A DNA stretch of 64,000 nt from Cokeromyces recurvatus (Eukaryota; Mucoromycota; Mucoromycetes; Mucorales; Mucoraceae), in the NCBI RefSeq assembly GCF_025118155.1, contig NW_026251391.1:499501-563500 (forward strand), given 5' to 3'. Below, one piece after another: positions 36,023 through 46,843 of this stretch (position 1 is its first letter; each line of letters begins with the position of its first letter). The notes beneath the pieces were generated by a model. The model was given only the letters and a program-made list of their open reading frames with translations. It had not been told where the DNA came from and searched no databases. The position numbers were made by a program, and so were the translations under genes.

Positions 36023-36820
36023 TGTTAAAGACGTTTGTTAAAAAGCTTTAATTTTTTCTCAATAAGCCAATCAATAAATACATAATTAATTGTCCGACAA
36101 TTTTTTGCGGGCCACCACCGGAAAGAGATGAAGGAGGGTAGAAGAAAGGGGGTCCTGTTAAATAATCGTTGTAATTCTTTAACGCATCATCCTCTTTTTC
36201 GTGATTGCCAAAAGGTAATATACATATTCATAAAGTAAGGATAAGGGCGACACTTTGGTGGGAAGGTGTCTTTATAGATGAATGGATGCATTACAAGCTT
36301 TTTCTATTTGATTCGGTTTATGAACAAAAAGGAAATCCAGCAATTTCTTTTTTTCTATATACATCCATCTTTTGATCATCATTCTATCTACGTTTTGGAT
36401 TTTCCATCCATTCGTTATTACTTGTAATACACATGGACAGTATGCAAAATATCGACTCTAAATTGAAGCACATTCTAGATTTGCAAATTTTCGAAAAAAA
36501 AATCTCGATGTTGGTAATTAATTAAAGCAGCTTGAACAAAATAATGTCAATTTCAACATTCAACTTAAATTGTTGACTTGTTCCAAAATTACATTGAATA
36601 TAATGTACAGCATTTAGATTTATAATTAATTCTAGTACAATGGGTTACAATCTGTACTGCAACATATTAAATTCATGGATTGAATCAAATAGAATTCTTT
36701 TGAAATGCTCATTCATTTATGAAGAAAAAAAAATATGGATATAGACTTTTAACTGGGGAAAATACATGTTTCTATAATATATACTTATATTTTTTTATCC
36801 AACCTTTTTTTTTAGCTACA
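36023..36820. other. Divergent spacer GON7-like/eL6
   Basis: Contains the eL6 promoter. A polypyrimidine run ending TTTAG at 36806-36815, directly before CTACAATG, looks like the end of a 5'UTR intron; I could not place its donor. A frame from 36719 is open through this region but reads intron-like sequence. Confidence 0.5.
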
Positions 36821-37528
36821 ATGCCTCACGCACCTAGAAATAGCTTCCTTGCTCCTGGCGTTTCTCGCTTCTCTCGTTCTGTTGCCTACTCCAAGAAGGC
36901 ACAATACAAGCGCAAGCAAACTGCTGTTGCTGCTCCCGTTAAGGAAGCTGCTACTGATAAGACCGTCGAAGTTAAGGGTGCTAAGAACGGTAACAAGCGT
37001 GTTATTCCTGCTCAAAAGGCTGCTCGTTTCTACCCTGCTGAGGATGTCCCTCAACCCAAGGTTTCCCGTAAGACTGCCAAGAAGACCGCTTTGCGTTCTT
37101 CCATCACCCCTGGTACCGTCGTCATTCTCTTGGCTGGTCGTTACCGTGGTAAGCGTGTTGTCGTCTTGAAGCAACTCGACTCCGGTCTTCTCCTTGTCAC
37201 TGGTCCTTTCAAGGTCAACGGTGTTCCTCTCAGACGTGTCAACCAAGCTTACGTCATCGCCACCTCCACCAAGCTCGACATCTCCTCTGTCAAGGTTGAT
37301 GAGAAGTTCAATGATGCTTACTTCAAGAAGTCCGCTGCTAAGGCTGAAAAGGCTTTCCTTGAAGGTGAACAAAAGAAGGCTGCCTTCCCCGAATCTAAGG
37401 CTGCTGATCAAAAGGCTATTGACAAGGCTCTTCTCGAAGTTGTCGCTAAGACTCCTTTCCTTCGTCAATACTTGGCTTCTACCTTCGGTTTGACTAAGGG
37501 TCAATTCCCTCACGACATGAAGTTCTAA
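36821..37528 (+). CDS. RPL6: 60S ribosomal protein eL6
   Basis: 235 residues from the ATG at 36821. RFYPAEDVPQPKVSRKTAKK, LRSSITPGTVVILLAGRYRG, KRVVVLKQLDSGLLLVTGPF and VNGVPLRRVNQAYVIATST are unmistakable eL6. The N-terminal basic extension MPHAPRNSFLAPGVSRF is of the longer (non-yeast) type. Codon use is strongly C/G-ending (GTC, CTC, AAG), unlike most of the window, fitting a very highly expressed gene. The start was chosen because CTACAATG follows an apparent 3' splice site and the upstream in-frame ATG reads low-complexity T-rich sequence. Confidence 0.95.
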   Translation: MPHAPRNSFLAPGVSRFSRSVAYSKKAQYKRKQTAVAAPVKEAATDKTVEVKGAKNGNKRVIPAQKAARFYPAEDVPQPKVSRKTAKKTALRSSITPGTVVILLAGRYRGKRVVVLKQLDSGLLLVTGPFKVNGVPLRRVNQAYVIATSTKLDISSVKVDEKFNDAYFKKSAAKAEKAFLEGEQKKAAFPESKAADQKAIDKALLEVVAKTPFLRQYLASTFGLTKGQFPHDMKF

Positions 37529-38229
37529 GTTCATTTTTATTCTTTTATAATACAACTATATCTGATTTTTTTTCTCTTCCGGACAAAAATGATTTTGTAA
37601 TAAAATTTGCACGGATGGCTCCTTCATGCTTAGTTTCTTATTATTCATGTTTAAATATATATTGAGTATTTATTAGTGATGATATAATTTATTCAAAAAT
37701 AGTCTTGAGGAGCTTTTTGTAGGATTATACAAAAAGAAAATTTCAGGTTCATGACTTGGGGTAAATAACATTCGAATTTATTCATGCATATATGTTTTCC
37801 TTGGTATTTTAGAAACAACGCTTTGTTACTTACTTTTTAAAAATATACAAATTCATTTATTTATTTATATACAAAAAGCAGGCTAAAATCAAGATTAAAT
37901 CAAGAAAAAGAAAAAAAGATGATAGATATTTACTGTCTACAAATATAACATTTACTTTTTCTTTTTTTTTTTTTTTTTCCTTTTTTTTTTTTTTTTTTTG
38001 CTTCAAATTGTGGATATATGTCATGCTTATTTCATCTGTCCTATACCAAAACATTCTTTACTACTTTTGACGCCGACTTAATTTTACCAAAAAGTGTATC
38101 TGAATTTTAAGAATTGGGCTGCTTTTTTCTTTCTTTCTTTCTTTCTTATTTTTTATTTTTATTTTTTTTTCTTCTTCTTATCTTTATAACCCTACATATA
38201 CTTTTATATACATTTATATATATTTTAAT
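37529..38229. other. Spacer eL6 to aspartyl protease
   Basis: T-rich tracts at about 37956-38000 and a TTTC microsatellite near 38126-38147. No gene seen. Confidence 0.5.
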
Positions 38230-39647
38230 ATGAAAGTTTTTGCTTTATCAGCTATTGTAGCTACATTACTTGCTACTGTTTCTGAGGCTGCTATTTCTAG
38301 GTAATATTTATATGCCATTTATTTTCTTGCATAAATAAAAGTTTTACAGGAGATTAATATTTTTTATAAATTTGTATCCAGGATTCCCATTAAAAAAATT
38401 CAAGAATCACCTTCTGAAAAATTTCAACGATATGCTAATACCGGTGAATATTTAACTCAAAAATATTTTGGTTCTCAACGTCAACAAAATAATGTTCTTC
38501 CTTTCCAAGCTAAGCCTGATGGAAGCGTAGAACATGGTGTTCCTATTTCAAATTATATGAATGCTCAGGTAAAGAGGAAAAAAAAATTAGTATTTATAAT
38601 AACTACATCATCTATTTACAAATTATTGTTATTGTTATTGTTATTGGTTTTTTTTTTTTTTTTTTTTTTTTTAATAATCATAATAAAAAATAATAGTATT
38701 ACGGTGACATCCAAATTGGTACTCCTCCCCAAACCTTTTCTGTTGTATTTGATACAGGCTCTTCAAACCTTTGGGTCCCTTCAACTCATTGTAAATCAAT
38801 TGCTTGTTTTATGCATCGTCGTTATGACTCTTCTCAATCAAGTACGTTTGCTGAAAATGGTACCGAGTTTTCTATTCAATATGGTACAGGCTCTTTGGAA
38901 GGCTTCATTAGTCAGGATACACTTCGTGTAGGTGGAATTAAGATAGAGGATCAAGGCTTTGCAGAGTCTGTAAAGGAGCCCGGCTTCACTTTTGCCTTGG
39001 CTCGTTTTGATGGTATCTTTGGTCTTGGTTATGATACCATCTCTGTTCAACATACAGTCCCCCCTTTCTATCATATGGTCAACAGAGATTTGGTAGATGA
39101 ACAACTCTTTTCATTTTGGTTGAATGATGTTAATAAAGGGGGTGAGGAAGAGGGTGGTGAACTTGTCTTTGGTGGTGTTAATCCTGATCATTATAAGGGC
39201 AACATTACTTGGGCCCCTATTAGAAGAAAAGGTTACTGGGAAATTGAATTGGAAAATATTAAGTTTGGTGATGAATACATCGATTTAGATCCTGTCGGTG
39301 CTGCTATCGATACAGGTTCTTCACTTCTAATTGCTCCTACTACAATTGCTGATTTGATTAACCATGAATTGGGTGCTAAAAAGAACTGGGCTGGTCAATA
39401 TATCCTTGATTGCTCAAATGTTCCTTCCCTCCCCGAATTTTGTTTCGTCTTTGCTGGCAAGGATTTCTGTTTACAGGGTAAGGACTATGTTCTTCAAGTA
39501 CAAAATCAATGTATTTCTGGTTTTATGGGTATGGATATTCCTGAACCCGCTGGTCCTCTTTGGATTGTAGGCGATGTTTTCCTTCGCAAGTTTTATAGTA
39601 TTTATGATCTTGGTAACAACAGAGTAGGTTTAGCTGAATCCAAGTAA
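38230..39647 (+). CDS. PEP4: Vacuolar aspartyl protease (saccharopepsin/PEP4-like)
   Basis: Three exons: 38230-38300, 38382-38568, 38697-39647; 402 residues. The signal peptide MKVFALSAIVATLLATVSEA is followed by a basic propeptide (IPIKKIQESPSEKFQRY) and the mature enzyme. Catalytic motifs are VFDTGSSNLWVPS and AIDTGSSLLIAP. YGDIQIGTPPQTF, YGTGSLEGF (flap Tyr-Gly), QYILDCSNVPSLPEF and WIVGDVFLRKFYSIYDLGNN are pepsin-family blocks. NITW is a glycosylation site. The resemblance to proteinase A suggests vacuolar zymogen processing rather than a secreted mucorpepsin, though this is not certain from sequence alone. Confidence 0.93.
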
Positions 39648-39922
39648 ACTAAAACAATCTACATATCAAATAAAGTCTATTTTTGTTTTTTTTTTAACAT
39701 TTCTCTTCATTCCCTCTTTCTCTCTCTCTCTTTCTTTCTTTCTTTCCACCTTCCTCACATATACACACACGTGAATTGGATCTTTTTGCCAGACATATAA
39801 GCTTATTTTATAAATAATATATTATAAAATGAAATTTAATATATTCACATAAATTTGTTTTGTATCTAAAATGTTGAAATCCTTTTTTTTTTTTTTTTTG
39901 AGGGGGGGAATAGCTAACATAT

Positions 39923-40517
39923 TTACATAAATGAAATCATCATAACTGCAGTTATTACAAACATGGTAATGAAAGAATAATTACAAATAACATAATGATT
40001 GCCAGCAGAAGTTTGATTTGTTGAACCAGTAGGCTTGGCTTGATTTAAAGAATTCAATTCATTACTAGCAGCAGCCAAGTCACTATAAGCTGAAGCTTGA
40101 TATTGAGTTGGAAGAAGACTAACTTGCTTAGATGCCTTTTTATATATAATAGTTATTTTCAAAATTAGGATTCTCCTTTTAAACAAATAATATTTTTTTT
40201 TTAAAAAAAAAAAAATAGTTAATAGTACTTACAATTGAGATATATGACTTAACCGCGCTGGGATTATGGATTAAACTGTTTATCATGCTTGCGATATCTG
40301 TAGGGATAGCACCTGATGGAATTTCACTAAGAAGCCCCTCAGGAATAGAGATACCACTTGGTAAAGTTGGTGTGGCTATATATTATTGTACGTATATAGT
40401 CATTATTTAAAGTTATATCTTTTCAATAAATCATCAAAGAATACCTTGTTGAGCATGGACTATACAGAAGAGAGTTGCTAATGCAGCATAAATAGACAAA
40501 ATTGTAAACTTGGTCAT
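39923..40517 (-). CDS. Small secreted, probably GPI-anchored protein of unknown function
   Basis: Three exons: 40517-40445, 40375-40233, 40135-39923; 142 residues, in frame throughout. The N-terminal MTKFTILSIYAALATLFCIV ending near VHA is a signal peptide. The middle has PSGISIPEGLLSEIPSGAIP and TDIASMINSLIHNPSAVKSY, then a Ser/Thr/Asn/Gln segment (PTGSTNQTSAGNH) and a hydrophobic C-terminal tail ending AVMMISFM, the profile of a GPI-anchor signal. NQTS is a glycosylation sequon. I do not recognise the family; a cell-surface role is inferred from topology. Confidence 0.75.
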
Positions 40518-41384
40518 CTTTGTTTAATATGTTATAAAAGAAAAGAAAATAAAATAAAAAAAAAGAAAAAAAAAAGATTATCTTAATAATTAGGAGTTCA
40601 GTGTAATATATACTTTTTTTGAATTATTTTAGGAGGATAGGAGGAGAAGGGTGTCACTTAAAAATAGCAGTTGTGATTTAATAATAATCAACTAAAAATG
40701 GTGAAGTATAAATTGAATATTAATTAAAAAAAAACAACACAAATGGTTTCAGAAATTATTTTCTCTACAATAGTGTGTGTGTTTTATTTATTTTAGTAAG
40801 TTTAACAGACTCTTTTGTTGATCATGTAAACGCATATTATTCAGTTATTTATATGAACATTGATACCGACCTTTTTTTTTTTCTTTATATGCTTATTGTT
40901 TGTGCACTATATCTGTATCCCAATGAAAATGGGAGTGGCACCAAGTAAATATTATATTGTACTCTCCTGAATTGATAAGCTGATAACTCTATAAGAATAA
41001 AATTGCATTACTGTGATAGTTATAGTAGCTAAAAACGTGTCTAATATTAATTAAATTCACAATGTTGATTAGTTGCTTCAGATTTGATTTAGTTATTTGA
41101 GTGTTCTTCTACCTTACAAATAGTAGTTTCGAATTTAATATTAAAAAAAAAGCGTCTTATGTAGAGGTGGAATATTACTATAATTAGATAAATTAAAGCC
41201 ATTGTCTCTATTATTGACTTATTTTATTTATTTTATTTTATTTTATTTATTTATTTATTGTGTCTTTTAGAGATTACTTTTATGGAAGTGTTTTTTTTAG
41301 AGCGATACGGCTTTAAGTATAACCCTTCTTTCATATAGCATCAAGTATGCAAAATTGTTTCACTTCAGGTACTAAAGGTCTGGG

Positions 41385-41427
<43 letters not shown>

Positions 41428-42385
41428 ATAGTGTGCATCATAATATACATACATATATAGATATATACAAATATACACAATGATAATAATAATAATAATA
41501 ATAGTAATAATAAAAAGCTAATTGAAATAAATTGCTCTAGAACATATACTAGCCTTTGAAATAATATAAAGGTAAATTTATTTCTTTCGCGTTTGGTAAT
41601 GGTGAAGCAATATATCATTATAATCGTCCATAAACAAAAAGTTTTAACATATAGGATAACCCGTTCTGAAGCATATCAACAAAATATAAAAGAAATGCTA
41701 TATACATATATTATGCCTCATGGCAGTAAAGTAATACTGTATATTGAACATTCTGAGTTGAAAAGGAAATCCCACCAACTATCTCACAAGGAAAAGTTGG
41801 AAGATGAACTTGCATGAGTTTAAAAAAAAATCGAAGTCTAAAGAAGTGTAGATCTGTGGTAACTATATAAGAAGTAACTGAAAGAAAGAATTAGAAGACG
41901 TCTTAAAAGAGAGAGAGAGAGAGAAATTACGAAAAGGAATATTAAAAAAACTATTACAGTATGAAAAGCCTGTTCATAAATTATAGTAAAATCAAAGGAA
42001 AGTGAGCAATTGATTGCTTCTATTCTTTACTTTTCATCATCTATTTATATGCTCTTAAATATTCTATCTATTTCAACTGTAGAAAATAAATAAATACAGG
42101 TATTTTCCACCAAATGCACCTTAAATACCAAAGCAAGAACTTATCATTATTATTCTTTTGAAGAATATAAGACAAAGTGATTATTCGTAATGTATTTTCA
42201 TCTACAAAGATTAAATATTGGTCTCTATTTTATAATTTTTATTATAAATCTTAAAGCAGACCTAAGAACTTGAATGCGTAAATTAAAATCAAGTGGAGTA
42301 TAAAATAAAGCCTGATATACAAAATACATTTTTTTCTAAATTGTGGGGATTTTTTCTTTTTCATTATTTTTTTTTTTTTAAAAAA
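40518..42385. other. 1.9-kb spacer with A40 homopolymer
   Basis: Contains an A-run at 41387-41426, an AATAAT-type microsatellite at about 41479-41512 and a T13/A7 tract at 42367-42386 abutting the next start codon. The 74-residue frame at 41593-41817 has no recognisable features. No gene called. Confidence 0.5.
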
Positions 42386-43643
42386 ATGGATAAAGCTACT
42401 ATTAAGGCCATCATATTTGATATTGGTATTACAAATAAAAATAAAAATTGATAAAACTTATTTATAATGAATACATATATGTATATGTGTCCATAAAAGG
42501 AGGAGTATGTGTTGGTTCACCTATGGCTGGAATTCATCGATTTGAAGCAAAATATGGATTACCTAGGAACTATATCAATGTAGCCATGTAAAATACATAT
42601 ACATATATAGTAGTTTCTATTTTAAACGTACTTCATTTATTAAGTATGTAATAATAGTGTTAATCAAGGTGATTATGGAGCATTTCAAGTAATATATGAA
42701 ATATAGGCTATAAGAAAATAGATGCGTATATAAATATTAATATATTTTTAACTATAGAAACTAGAAAGAGGCGAGATTAAGCTTCAAGATTTTTATAAAG
42801 ATTTTGGTAGCCAATTATCTCATCCGATAAATAAGGAACATTATAAAAATTATCTTGAAAGATTGGGAAAAGGTATATAATATAGATGATAAGACTATAT
42901 TGTATGCTTATCATTATATAATATAAAAGCTACTTCATTGGATATTGTTCTAGAAAATGTTAAAATTGATGGTAAAGAGCTATTTACAACGATGATGGCG
43001 GAGACTGCTAAATTAGACCCTCATATTTATTTGGCCATTCAAAAACTTAAAGGTGGTTTAGGATATTTTATAGAAAAATAGATACATGTATAGAAAAATA
43101 TATTTATGGACTTTTTATATGATAGCCAGTGGTAAATTTAAACTTGTAGCATTGACAAATAATTTTGACTTACCCGAAGATGATCTACAGGAAGCTGAGG
43201 CTATGGGTGCTTCAGCTACGATAAAACTTCGCGATTTGTTTGATTATTTCCTTGAGTCTCGATTAATTGGTTTAAGGTAGATTTTTGATTGAATATATAA
43301 CTTGATTTAAACTTATAAATATTAAACCTACACACACACACACATAGAAAACCTGACCCAAAGATTTATCTATATGCTTGTAAAGTAGTTGGTATTCAAC
43401 CTAATGAAGCTATTTTTCTAGATGATATTGGTATGAATCTACGCTCAGCTAGCAAACTTGGAATGAAAACTATTCGTAAGTAGAAAGAGAGTCTAACAAT
43501 TTAATATGTGTTCTATTGTTGTAATATATATATTTATAAACAAAATTATAGAAGTGAAAATGGGCCAGTCGGAATATGCAATTAAGCAATTAGAAATATT
43601 AACAGACTTAGACTTGCATAGCAAAGAGGATTCCAAGCTTTAA
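42386..43643 (+). CDS. HAD-superfamily hydrolase (epoxide hydrolase N-terminal / ACAD10-like type)
   Basis: Eight short exons: 42386-42425, 42500-42587, 42658-42688 (31 nt), 42758-42872, 42930-43052, 43126-43276, 43348-43475, 43552-43643; 255 residues, phases consistent. KAIIFDIGGVCVGSPM is HAD motif I, but the second Asp of the usual DxD is absent (DIGG), as in the epoxide-hydrolase/ACAD10 subgroup. LVALTNNFDLP is motif II, GLRKPDPKIY motif III and AIFLDDIGMNLRSASKLGMK motif IV. Substrate unknown; phosphatase or inactive scaffold are both possible. Confidence 0.9.
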
Positions 43644-44448
43644 TAATACATTATATGTATACATATTACATTGAGAATAAATTTGAATCATAGATTACAT
43701 AAATTTTACGACCATCTCGTAATATTTTATCTGATTTTGATAAGATTGGTTATATTACGAAATAGATGAGCATTATTATTATTATTTATAGCTAGCTAAT
43801 ATTTGTTTACCAAACATAATCGTTAAAATTTCAAATTTCAAATAAAAAAAATTATTGTGTGTGTTTGATCTAGGTTTAGGTTCCTGATATCATTTATATT
43901 TTATTTTATTGGGATCAAAGACGACCCAAGTCCTTTATCAGGATTATGAAAATAAATATTTAGAAATGATACAATGTCTTATAGTTAACATATTTAGATA
44001 ATTGTATGTCAATAAGTTTTATATTCTTTATAAGATATTATGTACAGTACGATATGATATGATGGTTTATTATATGTTCAGGCTAATTGTTTATTCTATA
44101 TTATGCAATTTATCTTTTATAATATCAATTATGCTTATACAACAGGTACTGAACTTAAATATTAGAGAATGATTTTTTATATGTATAAACTAAATTTACT
44201 ATGATGAATCTTCCCTCACTTTTAATAAAGGATTTAAAGAGACTCATTTCGCTTTACTGCCTGTTTATACTTATTCGATTTGTCAAGTCAAATCTCACAA
44301 TATAGTATAATTTTCTTCATTGTTTGATTAAGATCAGAAAGGTATTGTCCCTGAATTGAAATATGCTCTCTAAAATATATGTTATAGCCAACAGCAACAC
44401 ATAATAATAAGTTGAACATCATCAATCAGTTTAATTTTCTATTTTTTT
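43644..44448. other. Spacer with left copy of a flanking direct repeat
   Basis: AT-rich. The segment 44094-44139 recurs in direct orientation at 46991-47036 with only about five differences (all transitions). No gene seen. Confidence 0.55.
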
Positions 44449-45583
44449 TTATTTAGACCTCTGACCAACAGATGTCCTGCATTTAAACTTTTCAGCAATG
44501 CATGGTTTATTCAAAATATCATCACGGGAGTGAACATGTAGTTGATTATTATTTGCAATGTCATCAACAACTACATGCGTAATGGTCTTGTGATACCTAT
44601 TTTTGCTTTAGTGCTCTGAAAAGCAGTGTCATTATCATTAGAATTTACCTTATAAACTCCTTTAAATCATTAAGATCAGTTGTGAATCCCGCATAAGTGA
44701 GGCATACGATCACTACAGGCGCTTTTTTTACACGGATGTACTTAAGCATGTCTTTTATAACGAGCACGTTAGCTATATAGTGTATTACTTATACATTTCT
44801 TACTTACCCTGAGTATCGCCATTGCATTGGTACAAAGACAAAATCATGTCTTTGTTGGCACTGATATCACGAGAAGCAATTGTTTCAGTGGAGTTCGTAC
44901 ATGGTGAAACATATACCCTATCTACTCCTGATCTCTGACGAAGTATGTCTATCATATCCTGTATGTTTTTAATTCTAACAGCGTCCTTAACATGAGGGAT
45001 AGCTGATTTTCTAGCGTATCCTACTACGACGCATCCTTGCTCTTTCCATGTCTTCAAGTTCGCCTTATGTATAACCATTTGGTTAACGATAGCGTCAACC
45101 AAACGTACTATTTACAAAGTTAGAATTTTTTATTTTTATTTTTAAATGTTAAATAACACTTCACCCCAGTACTTCTTATCTAATACATATAAAGAGCGTG
45201 TTCTGACACTGATTACATTATTATGCTCATCTTTGATTCGTCTACGCTTTACTGCCAGAGACATCAAATTAGGCTTTGTTTTCATTGCCCGATACTTAAA
45301 TGCAGAAGATTCATCTTCTACGTTTCTGAATCGCGAGGTATAATTCGAAATTTGCCAATAAATTTGATTTAATGACAAGTTTTCGCTGATATACCTACGT
45401 TCGTCATCCTTATCAGGAGACTCACAACGAAAGAAGGCATTCAGAAACGCAATTAAATCACGATCTCCATCTAAAAGTGATAGTAAGAACATAAGATATT
45501 TACATTCGTTATATTCTACAGTACTTACATAAAAGTGAATGCTCTGGCAATGATTCCCTTGATGTATCATTATTAGAATCCAT
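44449..45583 (-). CDS. Serine-recombinase-like protein of unknown function, intact
   Basis: Five exons: 45583-45529, 45470-45165, 45107-44808, 44772-44649, 44596-44449; 310 residues, four canonical introns, no frame breaks. The N-terminal about 120 residues are charged and unrecognised. Residues about 135-280 follow the order of a serine-recombinase catalytic fold: GCVVVGYARKS (like YARvS, with Ser in the nucleophile position), IQDMIDILRQRSGVDRVYVS, then SRD, GDTQANVLVIKDMLKYI, APVVIVCLTYAGFTTDLNDL and KEFIRYHKTITHVVVDD. The usual DRLxR motif is replaced by TYAGFTT. It may therefore be a domesticated or non-catalytic derivative. The family match is by pattern only; the gene model itself is strong. 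Confidence 0.7.
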
Positions 45584-45652
45584 AGTCGAGCTTGGAATAA
45601 ATTCTATGGTCGAAGGATACAAATAATAATGTGAGGGATGCTGATTTACATA

Positions 45653-45875
45653 CAGTGATTCACAAAAGTGTGGCAATGCTTTGGAATTTTAAGTAATATA
45701 TGCAAATCCGCAATAACTGATCATCTATTTATTAAGAAAAGTACTATATAGTACATACTAGCGGAAAGACAGAAGTCTCCTCTTTTTGATAATGCCTATA
45801 GCATATATGCACTATATAATGTTTTTATTTCAAAAACCATGTTAAAAGTTACATGTATATAAATTTCTTGCAAAT

Positions 45876-45906
<31 letters not shown>

Positions 45907-46694
45907 GAGAAATGAAATAAACAACGTACCTTTAATGTTTAGTACATAGTGTCAGCACCTTTTGCTTTTATTACTGCTTTTACACGTCTGTGCATGTTTT
46001 CTATGCGTTTTAAGCATAGTTTTGCTGTAACTTTATTGTACCAAACATCAGTAACTCGCTCCCATAACTTATCCATGTTTTTTTTGGGCGACCTATCACA
46101 GGCAGCAAGCTTGCACTTCACTTCAAATAAAACCAAAGGTTTTCAATCGGATTTAAATCAAGCGAGTATGATGACCACTCAAGGACATTTACTTTATCTT
46201 TCTTGAACCAATTTCTTGTATATTTAGTCTCCTTAGCATTAAGTTTTGCTAAGATATCCATCTTTTTACTGTAAGGAATTGGTCTTATTCTATTGTATGT
46301 AATGATATATGTGTTAATGGGAATGATGCACAAATGTTGTTCAAATTAGTTACGAATTTGAAGAAAAACGATATTAAATAGGAGGTAAACTTTTCTGTTA
46401 ATTCAATAATGATATTAAGTGGTCAAAAATAAAAAATAAAAAAATAAAAAAATGGTGTTTTTGTTAAGATAGATAAAGAAAAAAATTATTATGCAGCGAG
46501 ACGGCTAAATCGCGTAAAAGGACATGATTTGTTGTCGAAATGAACGTTCATGCATGAAACTGAGGTTAAGAAGCTATAAAAAATATTGTCAATATTGTCA
46601 ATTTTCCATTAAAACTACTTTTATTAATGATTTATGTTATACATTAAGAAAAGTCAAAAGTCATAAAACATTGCCACACTTTTGAGAGTCACCG
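45653..46694 (-). mobile_element. Decayed Tc1/mariner element
   Basis: 1042 bp between TA dinucleotides (45651-45652 and 46695-46696). Terminal inverted repeats of about 30 bp share CAAAAGTGTGGCAATG; the tips read CAGTGATT and CGGTGACT. Inside on the minus strand is the C-terminal part of a Tc1-type transposase; the catalytic N-terminal part is missing. The left half carries a T-run at about 45880-45906. Confidence 0.85.
45939..46333 (-). pseudogene. Tc1-type transposase C-terminal fragment
   Basis: Two overlapping frames encode [20 protein letters not shown] and, after a one-base frame change near 46118-46136, [20 protein letters not shown] and a C-terminal HRRVKAVIKAKGA. [11 protein letters not shown] is the hallmark around the third catalytic residue of the DDE domain. 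The first two catalytic Asp residues and the DNA-binding domains are not found upstream, so it is a broken relic. Confidence 0.85.
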
Positions 46695-46696
46695 TA

Positions 46697-46805
46697 TACA
46701 TCTTTATAGTATTGTTTTCACTTGTTTTTTATTGTATTCTTTGGAGAAAAGGATGCATGCAGCTTGTCCTCTTGTAATATTGCTATTATTAAATTCCATT
46801 GTAAA

Positions 46806-46843
<38 letters not shown>

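Noticed and set aside
36719..36820. Upstream in-frame start extending eL6
   Set aside because: The extra 34 residues read a T-rich stretch ending in a 3' splice site; eL6 homologs begin near MPHAPRN-type sequence.
36812..37555. 247-residue open frame on the minus strand
   Set aside because: It is the antisense shadow of ribosomal protein eL6, created by its C/G-ending codons; composition is Leu/Ser/Thr noise with no family.
41593..41817. 74-residue plus-strand frame in a gene-poor spacer
   Set aside because: No recognisable motif, no neighbouring exons, AT-driven composition.
42386..43643. Possible pseudogene because the HAD motif I lacks the second Asp
   Set aside because: All eight exons keep frame and motifs II to IV are intact; the DIGG variant is typical of one HAD subgroup.
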